NCBI RefSeq assembly: GCF_001542405.1
Contig: NZ_LNCD01000140.1
Coordinates: 1-64,000, forward strand
Direction of reading: 5' to 3'
Length of the DNA: 64,000 nt
DNA from: Rhizobium altiplani
GTDB taxonomy: Bacteria; Pseudomonadota; Alphaproteobacteria; Rhizobiales; Rhizobiaceae
Shown: positions 8,497 to 18,324 of the stretch, in pieces
How the letters are laid out: the number at the start of each line of letters is the position of its first letter
Position numbering within the stretch: position 1 is the stretch's first letter
Made by a program: the position numbers and the translations under genes
The notes under the pieces: generated by a model
Told to the model about the DNA's origin: nothing
What the model saw: the letters and a program-made list of their open reading frames with translations, nothing else
Database searches by the model: none

Positions 8497-10188
8497 ATGA
8501 AAACCCTCGCACTCGATCGCAGCATTCTCGGCGGTACCGCGAATGGCCCCGTCATTGTCGCAAAGGAGGCATTGAGCTTCTGGGGCGGGGTCGATCCCGC
8601 TACTGGCTTGGTGATCGACGTCCACCACCCGCTTCACGGAACCCGCCTCACCGGTGGCATTCTGATGATGCCCTCGAGCCGCGGATCCTGCACGGGTTCC
8701 GGCGTACTCCTCGACCTCGTCCTGACGGGTCGCGCACCGGCCGCCCTGGTTTTTTCCGAAGCCGAGGATGTGTTGACGCTCGGCGCGCTGATCGCGTCCG
8801 AAATGTTCGGCAAGCCTCTGCCCGTCGTGCGGCTTGGGCCGGAGGCCTTCGCGGCGCTCTCGCGCGCGAAGACCGCCGAGATCAGCGATACGGCGGTTGT
8901 CGCAGACGAGGTGGAGATTCCGATCGCTCCTCCGGCAACCGCTGCGCTCGACCTCAACGATGCAGATCGCGCCATGCTTGACGGGCAGCAGGGCATCGCC
9001 CTGCAGCAGGCCATGCGCATCATCTGCGCCATGGCGGCGCAGCAGGGCGCGCGCGGCCTCGTGGATGTCACGCAGGGCCATATCGACGGCTGCATCTATG
9101 CGAGCCCCGCCAATCTCACCTTTGCGGAAAAGATGGCTGATATGGGCGCGCAGGTCCGCGTGCCGACGACGATGAACGCCATTTCCGTCGACCGCGCCAA
9201 TTGGCAAGCGCAAGGCGTTCCGGAAAGCTTCGGCGACCCGGCTGCACGGCTTGCCGATGCCTATGTGCGCATGGGCTGTCGCCCGACCTTCACCTGCTCT
9301 CCCTACCTGCTGGATAGCGCACCGCAGGCGGGCGAATCGATTGCATGGGCAGAGTCCAACGCAGTGATCTTTGCCAACACCGTTCTCGGCGCGCGGACGG
9401 CAAAGCACCCGGATTTCCTCGATCTCTGCATCGCGCTAACGGGACGTGCGCCGCTGTCTGGCGTTTATCTCGACGAACCTCGTAAGGCACGACGGATCAT
9501 TGATGTCGAATTGCCCGAGCGCGTCGATGACGCTTTCTGGCCGCTCATCGGTTATCTCGCAGGTCGCGCGGCGCCGGATCGCATCCCGCTTTTGCGCGGC
9601 CTAAGCTCCGCGCGGCCTTCGCAGGACGACCTCAAGGCGCTGTGCGCCGCTTTTGGCACCACGTCAGCTGCACCCATGCTGCATGTGGAGGGCGTTACGC
9701 CCGAAGCTGCCGGCTCGGCCCGCGACGATGCCGATCGGGTTGTCATCTCGCGCGCCGACATGGCTGCGGCCTGGACGGTTCTAAACGAGGGGCCGGAAGA
9801 GGTGGAACTCGTTGCCATTGGCAGCCCGCATGCCTCCCTGACCGAATGTCGAGCCTTGGAAGAAGCGCTTGCCGGCCGCAGCCGGCACGCGGATGTCACG
9901 GTAATCGTGACCGCCGGTCGCCAGGTCATCAGCGAAGCGCGCAACGAAGGCCTGTTGAAGAGATTGGAGGATGCAGGCGTGCAGGTCCTGCCCGATCTCT
10001 GCTGGTGTTCGATTTCCGAGCCTGTGTTCCCGACGCGAACCCGCTCCCTGATGACGAACTCGGGCAAATATGCCCACTATGGCCCCGGCCTTTCCGGTCG
10101 TGCCGTTCGCTTCGGCAGCCTTGCCGATTGCGTCACCGCCGCTCTGACTGGGCGCGTTCCGCCCCAGTTGCCCGATTGGCTTTCCTGA
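8497..10188 (+). CDS. Aconitase X, fused small plus large domains; probable cis-3-hydroxy-L-proline dehydratase
   Basis: 563 aa. The N-terminal part (about residues 1-140) is the swivelling small domain with SSRGSCTGSGVLLDLVLTGR. The rest is the catalytic large domain with MGCRPTFTCSPYLL, AWAESNAVIFANTVLGART and the C-terminal LCWCSISEPVFP plus MTNSGKYAHYGPGL. The scattered cysteines are candidates for iron-sulphur ligands. Single-chain aconitase X enzymes of this kind from hydroxyproline clusters were shown to dehydrate cis-3-hydroxy-L-proline to delta1-pyrroline-2-carboxylate; mevalonate-5-phosphate dehydratase is an archaeal relative. The start is uncertain: TTG 8458 and GTG 8461 are in frame but without a ribosome site, while ATG 8497 begins the conserved part. 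A ten-codon reading frame (8432-8464) with a strong GGAGGCGGGAG site precedes it. Confidence 0.82.
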   Translation: MKTLALDRSILGGTANGPVIVAKEALSFWGGVDPATGLVIDVHHPLHGTRLTGGILMMPSSRGSCTGSGVLLDLVLTGRAPAALVFSEAEDVLTLGALIASEMFGKPLPVVRLGPEAFAALSRAKTAEISDTAVVADEVEIPIAPPATAALDLNDADRAMLDGQQGIALQQAMRIICAMAAQQGARGLVDVTQGHIDGCIYASPANLTFAEKMADMGAQVRVPTTMNAISVDRANWQAQGVPESFGDPAARLADAYVRMGCRPTFTCSPYLLDSAPQAGESIAWAESNAVIFANTVLGARTAKHPDFLDLCIALTGRAPLSGVYLDEPRKARRIIDVELPERVDDAFWPLIGYLAGRAAPDRIPLLRGLSSARPSQDDLKALCAAFGTTSAAPMLHVEGVTPEAAGSARDDADRVVISRADMAAAWTVLNEGPEEVELVAIGSPHASLTECRALEEALAGRSRHADVTVIVTAGRQVISEARNEGLLKRLEDAGVQVLPDLCWCSISEPVFPTRTRSLMTNSGKYAHYGPGLSGRAVRFGSLADCVTAALTGRVPPQLPDWLS

Positions 10189-10197
10189 GGAGGTATC

Positions 10198-11226
10198 ATG
10201 CACAGCACCAAGACCATCCATGTCGTTTCCGCCCATGCCGAGGGCGAAGTGGGCGATGTCATCGTCGGCGGTGTGACGCCGCCGCCCGGCGAAACGATCT
10301 GGGAGCAAAGCCGCTGGATTGCGCAAGACGGGACGTTGCGCAATTTCGTGCTGAACGAACCGCGCGGCGGCGTTTTCCGGCACGTCAATCTGCTGGTGCC
10401 ACCGAAGCATCCCGACGCCGATGCCGCATTCATCATCATGGAGCCGGAAGATACGCCGCCCATGTCGGGATCGAATTCGATCTGCGTATCCACGGTGCTG
10501 CTGGACAGCGGCATCCTGCCGATGCAGGAGCCGATCACCGAGATCACCCTCGAAGCGCCCGGCGGGCTCGTCCGTGTGCGCGCCGAGTGCCGCAACGGCA
10601 AGGCCGAGCGCATCTTCGTGCATAACCTACCAAGCTTCGCGGAACGACTGGATGCGAAGCTGGAAGTCGAGGGCGTGGGTACGCTGACCGTCGATACCGC
10701 CTATGGCGGTGACAGCTTTGTCATCGTCGATGCGGCGGCGATGGGCTTCAGCCTGTCGCCCGACGAGGCCCATGACATTGCGAAGCTCGGCGTGCGCATT
10801 ACCAATGCCGCCAACGCCGCGCTCGGATTTCATCACCCGGAAAATCCGGACTGGAATCATTTCTCCTTCTGCCTCTTTGCAGGTCCGGTGGAGCGTACCG
10901 CCGAAGGTCTACGTGCGGGTGCAGCCGTCGCGATCCAGCCCGGCAAGGTCGATCGCTCGCCCACGGGAACGGCGCTGTCGGCCCGCATGGCCGTATTGCA
11001 CGCGCGTGGACAAATGACGCTCGAAGATCGTCTGACTGCGGTGTCGTTGATCGGCTCCACGTTCTCTGGCCGCATTCTCGGCACGACCGATGTTGGCGGT
11101 CGCCCGGCCATCCTGCCTGAGATCTCCGGCCGCGCCTGGATTACAGGTACCCATCAGCACATGCTCGATCCGTCCGACCCCTGGCCGGAAGGCTATCGGT
11201 TGACCGATACCTGGGGTGCCCGCTGA
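10198..11226 (+). CDS. Proline racemase superfamily protein with Ser/Thr active site, probable trans-3-hydroxyproline dehydratase
   Basis: 342 aa, ATG behind an ideal TGAGGAGG site nine bases after aconitase X. The fold is that of proline racemase/4-hydroxyproline epimerase. The two catalytic positions, Cys/Cys in racemases and epimerases, are Ser90 (MSGSNS) and Thr256 (DRSPTGTALSA). Thr at the second position is known from trans-3-hydroxy-L-proline dehydratases, which normally keep Cys at the first. The conserved GGDSFVIVD segment is present. A two-base racemase is therefore unlikely; a one-base dehydratase using Thr, or a new variant, is more plausible. Together with aconitase X and the Ldh_2 reductase it would feed 3-hydroxyproline isomers to proline. 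Confidence 0.75.
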   Translation: MHSTKTIHVVSAHAEGEVGDVIVGGVTPPPGETIWEQSRWIAQDGTLRNFVLNEPRGGVFRHVNLLVPPKHPDADAAFIIMEPEDTPPMSGSNSICVSTVLLDSGILPMQEPITEITLEAPGGLVRVRAECRNGKAERIFVHNLPSFAERLDAKLEVEGVGTLTVDTAYGGDSFVIVDAAAMGFSLSPDEAHDIAKLGVRITNAANAALGFHHPENPDWNHFSFCLFAGPVERTAEGLRAGAAVAIQPGKVDRSPTGTALSARMAVLHARGQMTLEDRLTAVSLIGSTFSGRILGTTDVGGRPAILPEISGRAWITGTHQHMLDPSDPWPEGYRLTDTWGAR

Positions 11227-11238
11227 TTGCCTGACCAG

Positions 11239-11270
11239 CCTTGAGCGGTACGGATAATCTCCGCTCAAGG
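11239..11270 (+). terminator. Hairpin after the proline-racemase-like gene
   Basis: Perfect ten-pair stem CCTTGAGCGG/CCGCTCAAGG with a twelve-base loop and no T run. It may end or stabilise the catabolic operon transcript. Its right arm is part of a 13-bp sequence repeated at 8473. Confidence 0.5.
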
Positions 11271-11271
11271 C
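11259..11271 (+). repeat. 13-bp direct repeat, copy 2
   Basis: Exact second copy of CTCCGCTCAAGGC (first at 8473-8485), embedded in a hairpin arm. Confidence 0.6.
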
Positions 11272-11334
11272 GCCTGCACACCTTTGATTGTGCAACAGAC
11301 GTGGTACGCTCGCAGCATCAGCTGGGGGCAAGTC

Positions 11335-12792
11335 ATGCGACGTCTTCTTTTCAGCATAGTGCTTGCAATCATCACCATTCTGTTCGGTCAGGTTGCTGCA
11401 TTCGCCCAAACGAACGTCGAGGTCGGCGGGATCATGCCGAAGCCGAATACGGGCGATCTCGATGCTATGACCAAGATCCGCCTCGTTCGTATCCTGGTGC
11501 CATACAGCAAGACCATCTATTTCATCGACAAGGGACGCCAGTTCGGAACCGCGGTGGAGTTTGGGACGGCCCTGGAGGCCGAGCTCAACAAGGGCAGGAA
11601 AAAAGCGATCGAACACATCCGCGTCGCCTTCATTCCGACCGGGCGAGATCGATTGATTCCAGCCCTCAAGGAAGGGCTCGGCGACATCATCATGGCCAAC
11701 TTGACGGTCACCCCTGCGCGGCTTCAGGACGTCGATTTCAGCGCGCCGATCTACAGCGACGCGAGCGAGGTGCTGGTATCAGGGCCATCCGCGGAGGCGG
11801 TTACCAACATCGCCCATCTGGCAGGCAAGGAAATCCGCGTCCGTCAGACGAGCAGCTACTACGAGCATCTTCTGTCGCTCAACGAGCAATTGAAGAAGGA
11901 CGGAAAGCCGGAGATCCAAGTCAAGCCGATCGACGAGAACCTTGAGGACGAGGATCTCATGGAGATGGTGAATGCCGGCCTCCTGCCCTGGACGGTGGTC
12001 GATGAATACAAGGCCGACATATGGGCGAAGGTGTTCACGGAATTGAAGGTCCATCCTGATGTCGCCGTGGCCACTCATGGGCAGATCGCCTGGGCGATCC
12101 GCAAGAATAGTCCGCAGTTGAAAGCCGTCCTCGACAAGTTCGCCGAGCAGCACAAGGTTGGAACGACCTTCGGCAATCTGCTGCGCAACCGCTATTTCAA
12201 GAGCGATACGATGCTGCGGCGTGCCTATTCGCCTGCCGATGTCGATCGCTTCAAGGAACTGGTCGAAATCTTCCGCAAGCATGCGGGCACGTACTCGTTC
12301 GACTATCTGATGCTGATGGCGCAGGGCTATCAGGAATCCCAGCTTGACCAGTCGCGGCGTAGTCCGAGGGGCGCCGTCGGCGTGATGCAACTGCTTCCTG
12401 CCACGGCGGCGGGCAAGGAGATCGGCATAACCGGCATCGCCAAGAGCGAGGATCTCAATGTCGAGGCCGGCGCGAAATACCTGCGCTATCTGGTTGAAGT
12501 CTCCATCAAGGGGGAGGGTGTTTCGCCGCGTGACCAGCAGCTGATGGCGTTTGCCGCCTACAATGCAGGTCCGGGAAATCTCCGGAAGTTTCGCGCCAAG
12601 GCAAAGGATATGGGGCTCGATCCCAATGTCTGGTTCGGAAACGTCGAGAATGCCGCAGCTGCCATCGTCGGCCGGGAAACGGTCCAATATGTCAGCAACA
12701 TCTTCAAATACTACATCGCCTACAGCCTGCTGATGGAGCGGGTCGAAGCACAGCGCGCCTCGATGAGCACGACCACACCTGCCAAGAACTAG
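11335..12792 (+). CDS. MltF-like lytic murein transglycosylase with substrate-binding domain
   Basis: 485 aa. An N-terminal signal sequence (MRRLLFSIVLAIITILFGQVAAFA) is followed by a solute-binding SBP_bac_3-like domain (about residues 35-290) and a C-terminal SLT transglycosylase domain. The likely catalytic Glu lies in AQGYQESQLDQS, followed by PRGAVGVMQLLPATA and AFAAYNAGPGNLRKF. This is the architecture of MltF, a periplasmic muramidase that cuts peptidoglycan to 1,6-anhydromuropeptides. No lipobox Cys is seen. ATG 11335 has GGGGGC upstream and opens the signal peptide; an in-frame start at 11284 is less likely. It appears unrelated to the preceding catabolic operon. Confidence 0.87.
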   Translation: MRRLLFSIVLAIITILFGQVAAFAQTNVEVGGIMPKPNTGDLDAMTKIRLVRILVPYSKTIYFIDKGRQFGTAVEFGTALEAELNKGRKKAIEHIRVAFIPTGRDRLIPALKEGLGDIIMANLTVTPARLQDVDFSAPIYSDASEVLVSGPSAEAVTNIAHLAGKEIRVRQTSSYYEHLLSLNEQLKKDGKPEIQVKPIDENLEDEDLMEMVNAGLLPWTVVDEYKADIWAKVFTELKVHPDVAVATHGQIAWAIRKNSPQLKAVLDKFAEQHKVGTTFGNLLRNRYFKSDTMLRRAYSPADVDRFKELVEIFRKHAGTYSFDYLMLMAQGYQESQLDQSRRSPRGAVGVMQLLPATAAGKEIGITGIAKSEDLNVEAGAKYLRYLVEVSIKGEGVSPRDQQLMAFAAYNAGPGNLRKFRAKAKDMGLDPNVWFGNVENAAAAIVGRETVQYVSNIFKYYIAYSLLMERVEAQRASMSTTTPAKN

Positions 12793-12820
12793 CGACTATG
12801 CCTTCGGTGTCGAATAGGTC

Positions 12821-12852
12821 AAACGGCCCGCTGGAAAACGGGCGGGCCGTTT
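12821..12852. terminator. Bidirectional hairpin between convergent genes
   Basis: Stem AAACGGCCCG/CGGGCCGTTT with a twelve-base loop, between the ends of the MltF-like gene (12792, plus) and the peptide-transporter ATPase gene (12873, minus). The A/T tips give short T runs on both strands. Confidence 0.65.
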
Positions 12853-12872
12853 GCAGTTCTGTCGATGCCGGC

Positions 12873-13848
<976 letters not shown>

Positions 13849-13856
<8 letters not shown>

Positions 13857-14856
13857 GGTTCAAAACCTCCTCGCGGCGGGGGAAGGGATGGAAGCAGGCC
13901 GCGGAATGGCCTTTCGCCAACATCTCAAGTTTCGGCGACGCGTCGATACAATCGTTCTGGACCATGGGACAGCGCGGCGAGAAGCTGCAACCTTTCGGCA
14001 GGTGCTGCAGATTGGGCGGGCGGCCTGGAATGACGGCGAGCTGATCGACGTCCTGGTCCGGCCGCGGGATCGAAGCGTGCAGCGCAGCGGTATAGGGATG
14101 CGCCGGTACCTCGAAGAGCTCATCGACTGGCGCTTCCTCGACGATCCGCCCGGCATACATGACGGCCACGCGATCCGCGAGGCCCGCGACGACGCCCAGA
14201 TCATGCGTGATCATGACGAGCGCCGTGTTCATTTCCGCCGTCAGGTCGTTGAAGAGATCGAGGATCTGCGCTTGGATCGTCACGTCAAGCGCCGTCGTCG
14301 GCTCGTCGGCAATGAGCAGCTTCGGTTTCGTCAACAGCGCCATGGCAATGACGATGCGCTGGCGCATGCCGCCCGACAGCTCGTGCGGGTAGAGGCTGAA
14401 GCGCCGCGTCGGGTCGGGGATACCGACGCGCTTCAGCATATCGAGCGCCTCGTTGGAGGCAGCCCGCGCGGTGAAGCCGCGGTGAACCTCAAGCTGCTCC
14501 GTCAATTGCCGGGAAATCCGTAGAGACGGATTGAGCGCGGTCATCGGGTCCTGGAACACCATGGCCATGTCCTTGCCGCGGACATGGTCGAGCTCGCGCG
14601 GCTTTAGCGCCAGCACGTCCTTGCCCTCGAGTAGTGCTTGGCCGCTGGTGCGGCCGTTCTTGGCAAGCAGACCCATGACGCCGAGGAAGGTCTGGCTCTT
14701 GCCCGAGCCGGACTCGCCGACGATTGCCACGCGCTCGCCGCGCCGGATCGACAGGTTCATGTTCGAGACGGCCTTCACCTCGCCATCCGGCGTCGCAAAG
14801 GTGATCGAATAGTCCTTCAGTTCGAGAAGCGTATCGTTTTTGGTTTCGTGTTGCAT
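13849..14856 (-). CDS. Oligo/dipeptide ABC transporter ATP-binding protein (OppD/DppD type)
   Basis: 335 aa. Seen: Walker A GESGSGKSQ, signature LSGGMRQRIVIAMAL, Walker B LLIADEPTTALD, switch His in MITHDLGVV, and the C-terminal oligopeptide domain (PKGCSFSPRCPMVQNDC). The ATG at 14856 lies one base after the stop of the permease gene; the longer frame from 14883 would overlap the permease. It partners the downstream OppF-type ATPase. Confidence 0.92.
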
Positions 14857-14857
14857 T

Positions 14858-15775
14858 CTATCGATCCTTCGGGTCGAACGCATCGCGCAGGCCGTCGCCG
14901 ATGAAAAGCAGGCTCATCAGCAGGGCGACGAGGAAGCAGGCCGGGAAGGCCAAGAGCCACGGCATGCTTTCCATGGCGTCGGTGCCCTCGGCGATCAGCG
15001 TCCCGAGTGATGTCAGTGGTTCCTGAACACCGAAGCCGAGGTAGGACAGGAAGCTTTCGGTCGCGATGATTTCAGGAACGGTCAACGCGGCGAAAATCAC
15101 CACTGGGCCGACCAGGTTCGGAATGATGTGCTTGAGGATGATCTTGAACGGTTTCTGGCCGGATGCACGTGCCGCCTCGATGAACTCGCGCTGCTTGATC
15201 GAGAGTGTTTGCCCGCGCACGATACGAGCCATGGTCAGCCACTCCAGCGCGCCGATTGCCGCAAATAGCAGGTAGACGTTTCGGCCGAACACCACCATCA
15301 GCAGGATGACGAAGAGGATGTAAGGCAGCGCATACATGATATCGACGAAGCGCATCATGAGCGCGTCGAGTCTGCCGCCGATGTATCCGGAGATCGCTCC
15401 ATAGAGCACCCCGATGACCACCGAAACGATCGTGGCAGTTGCCGCAACCGCAAGCGAGACGCGGGTGCCGTAGAGCACGCGCGCAAGCAGGTCGCGGCCA
15501 TTTGGATCTGTTCCGAAATAATGGCCGCTTTCCATATCCGGCGGCATGCGGAACGCCGCCCAATCCGGTTCCTCGTAGTCGAACGGGATCAGGTACGGGC
15601 CGATGAATGCGACCAGTATCAGGAGCAGCAACACGATGATGGCGACGACTGCTGCCTTGTTGCGGGAGAGGCGACGCAGCGCATCGCTGGTCAGCGAGCG
15701 GCTCTTGTGCGAAAGCCCTTCGGCCTCGAGAAGCTCGGCCGCGAGCAGCTCTCTCTTTGCTGGATTGAGGATCAT
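14858..15775 (-). CDS. Oligo/dipeptide ABC transporter permease (OppC/DppC type)
   Basis: 305 aa permease. A cytoplasmic N-terminus precedes the first membrane helix (AAVVAIIVLLLLILVAFIGP). The periplasmic loop HYFGTDPNGRDLLARVLYG is typical of OppC/DppC, as is the EAA loop EFIEAARASGQKPFKIILKH. ATG 15775 overlaps the upstream permease stop as ATGA, which decides against the in-frame ATG at 15802. Confidence 0.92.
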   Translation of the reverse strand: MILNPAKRELLAAELLEAEGLSHKSRSLTSDALRRLSRNKAAVVAIIVLLLLILVAFIGPYLIPFDYEEPDWAAFRMPPDMESGHYFGTDPNGRDLLARVLYGTRVSLAVAATATIVSVVIGVLYGAISGYIGGRLDALMMRFVDIMYALPYILFVILLMVVFGRNVYLLFAAIGALEWLTMARIVRGQTLSIKQREFIEAARASGQKPFKIILKHIIPNLVGPVVIFAALTVPEIIATESFLSYLGFGVQEPLTSLGTLIAEGTDAMESMPWLLAFPACFLVALLMSLLFIGDGLRDAFDPKDR

Positions 15776-16695
15776 CGGTTTCTCACTTTCGGATCGAGCC
15801 ATGCATAGGCAATGTCGACGAGAAGGTTCAGAAAGACGATCAGGACCATGTAGAAGATGACCGTGCCGAGAACCATGCCGTAGTCGCGGTTCAGCGCTGC
15901 GTTGACGAAGTAGCGGCCGATGCCCGGCAGTCCGAAGATGCTCTCGACAACCAGCGAGCCGGTGAGAAGGTAGCTTGCCGCCGGACCGAGATAGGAAACG
16001 ACAGGCATCATGGCGGGCTTTAGCGCGTGACGAATAACGGTTAGCCGTGGGCCGATGCCCTTGGCCTTTGCGGTGCGGATGTAATTCTGGTTCATCACCT
16101 CGATCATCGAGCCGCGGGTCATGCGCGAGATGCGGCCCGCATGTGGCAAAGCTAGCACAACGATCGGAATGACGAGATAGCGGAACGAGCCGTCACCCCA
16201 TCCGCCGACAGGCAGCCAGCCGAGATGGATACCGAAGACCAGCTGCAGGATAGGCGCAATCAGAAAGTTCGGAAGAACGAGGCCAACGAGAACGAGCAGC
16301 CCGAGGAGGTAGTCAGGCGCTTTATTCTGATAAAGTGCCCCAAGACAGCCGACTGTCACGCCGATAAGGATGGCAAAAATGAAGGCGAGGCCCCCGATCG
16401 TGAACGTGTAAGGCACGCCGATCATGATTTGCTGGGCAACGCTGAAATCTTCGTTGGCGAACGACGGGCCTAGATCGCCCTTCAACACGTCGAAGACGTA
16501 GATCAGGTATTGTTCGATCAGCGGCTTGTCGAGATTGTAGTGAGCCGCGAGGTTCTTCAGGATCACCGGCGGCAATGGCCTCTCGCCATCGAACGGGCCG
16601 CCGGGAGCAAGGCGCAAGACAAAAAAGCTGAGTGTCACGGCGATCCACATCACGGGGATCGTCGACAGTAGGCGACGGAGTGCATATTTGATCAT
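15772..16695 (-). CDS. Oligo/dipeptide ABC transporter permease (OppB/DppB type)
   Basis: 307 aa permease with the opening YALRRLLSTIPVMWIAVTLS of OppB/DppB proteins, the short periplasmic arm with PGGPFDGERPLPP, and the coupling loop NQNYIRTAKAKGIGPRLTVI. Several further membrane spans follow. It is the second gene of the operon, 48 bases after the binding-protein gene and separated from it by a hairpin. Confidence 0.92.
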   Translation of the reverse strand: MIKYALRRLLSTIPVMWIAVTLSFFVLRLAPGGPFDGERPLPPVILKNLAAHYNLDKPLIEQYLIYVFDVLKGDLGPSFANEDFSVAQQIMIGVPYTFTIGGLAFIFAILIGVTVGCLGALYQNKAPDYLLGLLVLVGLVLPNFLIAPILQLVFGIHLGWLPVGGWGDGSFRYLVIPIVVLALPHAGRISRMTRGSMIEVMNQNYIRTAKAKGIGPRLTVIRHALKPAMMPVVSYLGPAASYLLTGSLVVESIFGLPGIGRYFVNAALNRDYGMVLGTVIFYMVLIVFLNLLVDIAYAWLDPKVRNR

Positions 16696-16706
16696 GGTCG
16701 TGGATC

Positions 16707-16735
16707 GGCCCTTCCCACATTCAGCGGGAAGGGCC
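16707..16735 (-). promoter_or_regulatory. Hairpin between peptide-binding and permease genes
   Basis: Perfect ten-pair stem GGCCCTTCCC/GGGAAGGGCC with a nine-base loop in the short gap after the binding-protein gene. No T run on the minus strand, so it more likely stabilises the 3' end of the binding-protein mRNA or acts as a partial terminator. Confidence 0.65.
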
Positions 16736-16743
16736 GGTGTTCC

Positions 16744-18324
16744 TTATTCTTTGACCGACAGCCAGCGCGTGCGATGGATGTCCTGAATATTGTCGACGAA
16801 GCCCTGGACCTTCGGCGAGACCACGTTCTTCGAGACATAGTAATAAAGCGGAATGGCGGCGCTGTCGTCGAGCGCAAGCTGTTCGGCCTGCTTGAAGATT
16901 TCGGCGCGCTTCTTCAGGTCGGTTTGAGCGTTCGCTTCCTTGACGAGCTTGTCGAAGTCGGCATTGCTCCAGCGGCCATAGTTCATCGAAACGCCGGAAA
17001 CGAGTAGACCCAGGAAGTTATCAGGATCGTTGTAGTCCGCGATCCAGCCTGCGCGGCCGATTTCGACCTGACCGTGCTGCATCTCGTCATAGTGGACCTT
17101 GGTTTCGGTGTTGTAGAGCTCGATCTGTACGCCGAGCGGCTTCCACATCGAGGCGATCGCCACAGCTACGCGCTTGTGGTTGTCATTGGTGTTGTAGCGG
17201 AGCTGTGCCTTCAGCGGGTGGTCAGGTCCGAAGCCTGCTTCCTTGAGCAGCTTTTTCGCCTCTTCCACCTTTTCCTTGTAGGGCATGTCCTTCCAGCTCA
17301 CATAGGCCGGCTCACCATAATTCGCGGTGCCCGGCGGTACCCAGGAATAGGCCGGCAGTTCGCCGGTGCCGAGGATCTTCGGGCCGATGACTTCACGGTT
17401 GACGGCCATCGAGAGGGCCTGACGAACGCGCTTGTCGTCGAACGGCGGCTTCGTGGCGTTGAGGACGTAGTAGTAGCTGGCGAGGAACGGCGTGACATGG
17501 GCCTGGCCCGGCAGGTTCTTCTTCATCCATTCATACTGATCCGTCGGGAAGTCGGTCATGATGTCGAATTCGCCGGCGCGAAAGCGCTTCAGAGCCGCTT
17601 CCTGATCCTCGAGCGTGAAGAACTTCACGCCATCGATCTTCAGGTCCTTCTCGCCGTAGTACTGGTCGTTCTTGACTGTCGTGACGGACGCGCCCGGAAT
17701 CCACTCGGTTGGCTTGTACGGGCCGTTGGTGACGATGTTGCCGATCTTCACCCAGTCATTGCCCTTGGCTTCAACCACATGCTTCGGCAGCGGATAGGCG
17801 GTGTAGTGCATCAGCGAATTGATGAAATAGGGGGTCGGGTTCTCAAGCGTGATCTCGAGCGTCTTGTCGTCGATCGCCTTGACGCCGAGCTGGCTGAAAT
17901 CGGTGATTTCGCCCTTGTTGATCTTTTCCGCGTTCTTGATGGTGAATTGCAGATAGGCGTATTCCGCGGCGTTCTTCGGATCGACAAGGCGCTGGAAGGC
18001 GAAGACGAAGTCGCCGGCCGTCACCGGCTGCCCATCCGACCACTTGATGCCGTCGCGAAGCTTGAAGGTATAAACCTTGCCGTCCTGCGAGACGGTCCAG
18101 CTTTCAGCCTGTCCCGGGATCGGATCGTCCTTCGGGTCTTCGGTGACGAGGCCCTCGAAGATGTCGCCAGCAATGCGGTTCTCATAGTCGCTCGACAGCT
18201 TCTGCGGGTCGAGGGACTGCGGGTCGCCGCCATTGTGGATGTTGAGTGTCGCGGCGTGCGCGGTCACGGCCAGCAGTGAGCCAAGCACGGCTGAAGCCAG
18301 GAATTTTTTCGTGAGAAAGTTCAT
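16744..18324 (-). CDS. Oligopeptide ABC transporter substrate-binding protein (OppA/MppA type)
   Basis: 526 aa SBP_bac_5 protein. An N-terminal signal peptide (MNFLTKKFLASAVLGSLLAVTAHA) precedes LNIHNGGDPQSLDPQKLSS, the usual first strand of peptide-binding proteins. The region IAGDIFEGLVTEDPKDDPIPG and the later NREVIGPKILGTGELPAYSW fit OppA/MppA. The start follows an AGGTGGCCCCC stretch. It is the first gene of the five-gene importer operon. Ligands (tri- to pentapeptides or murein peptide) are not predictable from sequence; the neighbouring transglycosylase is convergent, so a cell-wall link is only a possibility. Confidence 0.9.
   Translation of the reverse strand: MNFLTKKFLASAVLGSLLAVTAHAATLNIHNGGDPQSLDPQKLSSDYENRIAGDIFEGLVTEDPKDDPIPGQAESWTVSQDGKVYTFKLRDGIKWSDGQPVTAGDFVFAFQRLVDPKNAAEYAYLQFTIKNAEKINKGEITDFSQLGVKAIDDKTLEITLENPTPYFINSLMHYTAYPLPKHVVEAKGNDWVKIGNIVTNGPYKPTEWIPGASVTTVKNDQYYGEKDLKIDGVKFFTLEDQEAALKRFRAGEFDIMTDFPTDQYEWMKKNLPGQAHVTPFLASYYYVLNATKPPFDDKRVRQALSMAVNREVIGPKILGTGELPAYSWVPPGTANYGEPAYVSWKDMPYKEKVEEAKKLLKEAGFGPDHPLKAQLRYNTNDNHKRVAVAIASMWKPLGVQIELYNTETKVHYDEMQHGQVEIGRAGWIADYNDPDNFLGLLVSGVSMNYGRWSNADFDKLVKEANAQTDLKKRAEIFKQAEQLALDDSAAIPLYYYVSKNVVSPKVQGFVDNIQDIHRTRWLSVKE

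Noticed and set aside
10198..11226. Calling this gene proline racemase or 4-hydroxyproline epimerase
   Set aside because: Both catalytic cysteines are missing (Ser90, Thr256), so a two-base Cys mechanism is not supported.
17074..18279. 401-codon plus-strand frame inside the peptide-binding protein gene
   Set aside because: Shadow of the minus-strand gene, without ribosome site or domain.
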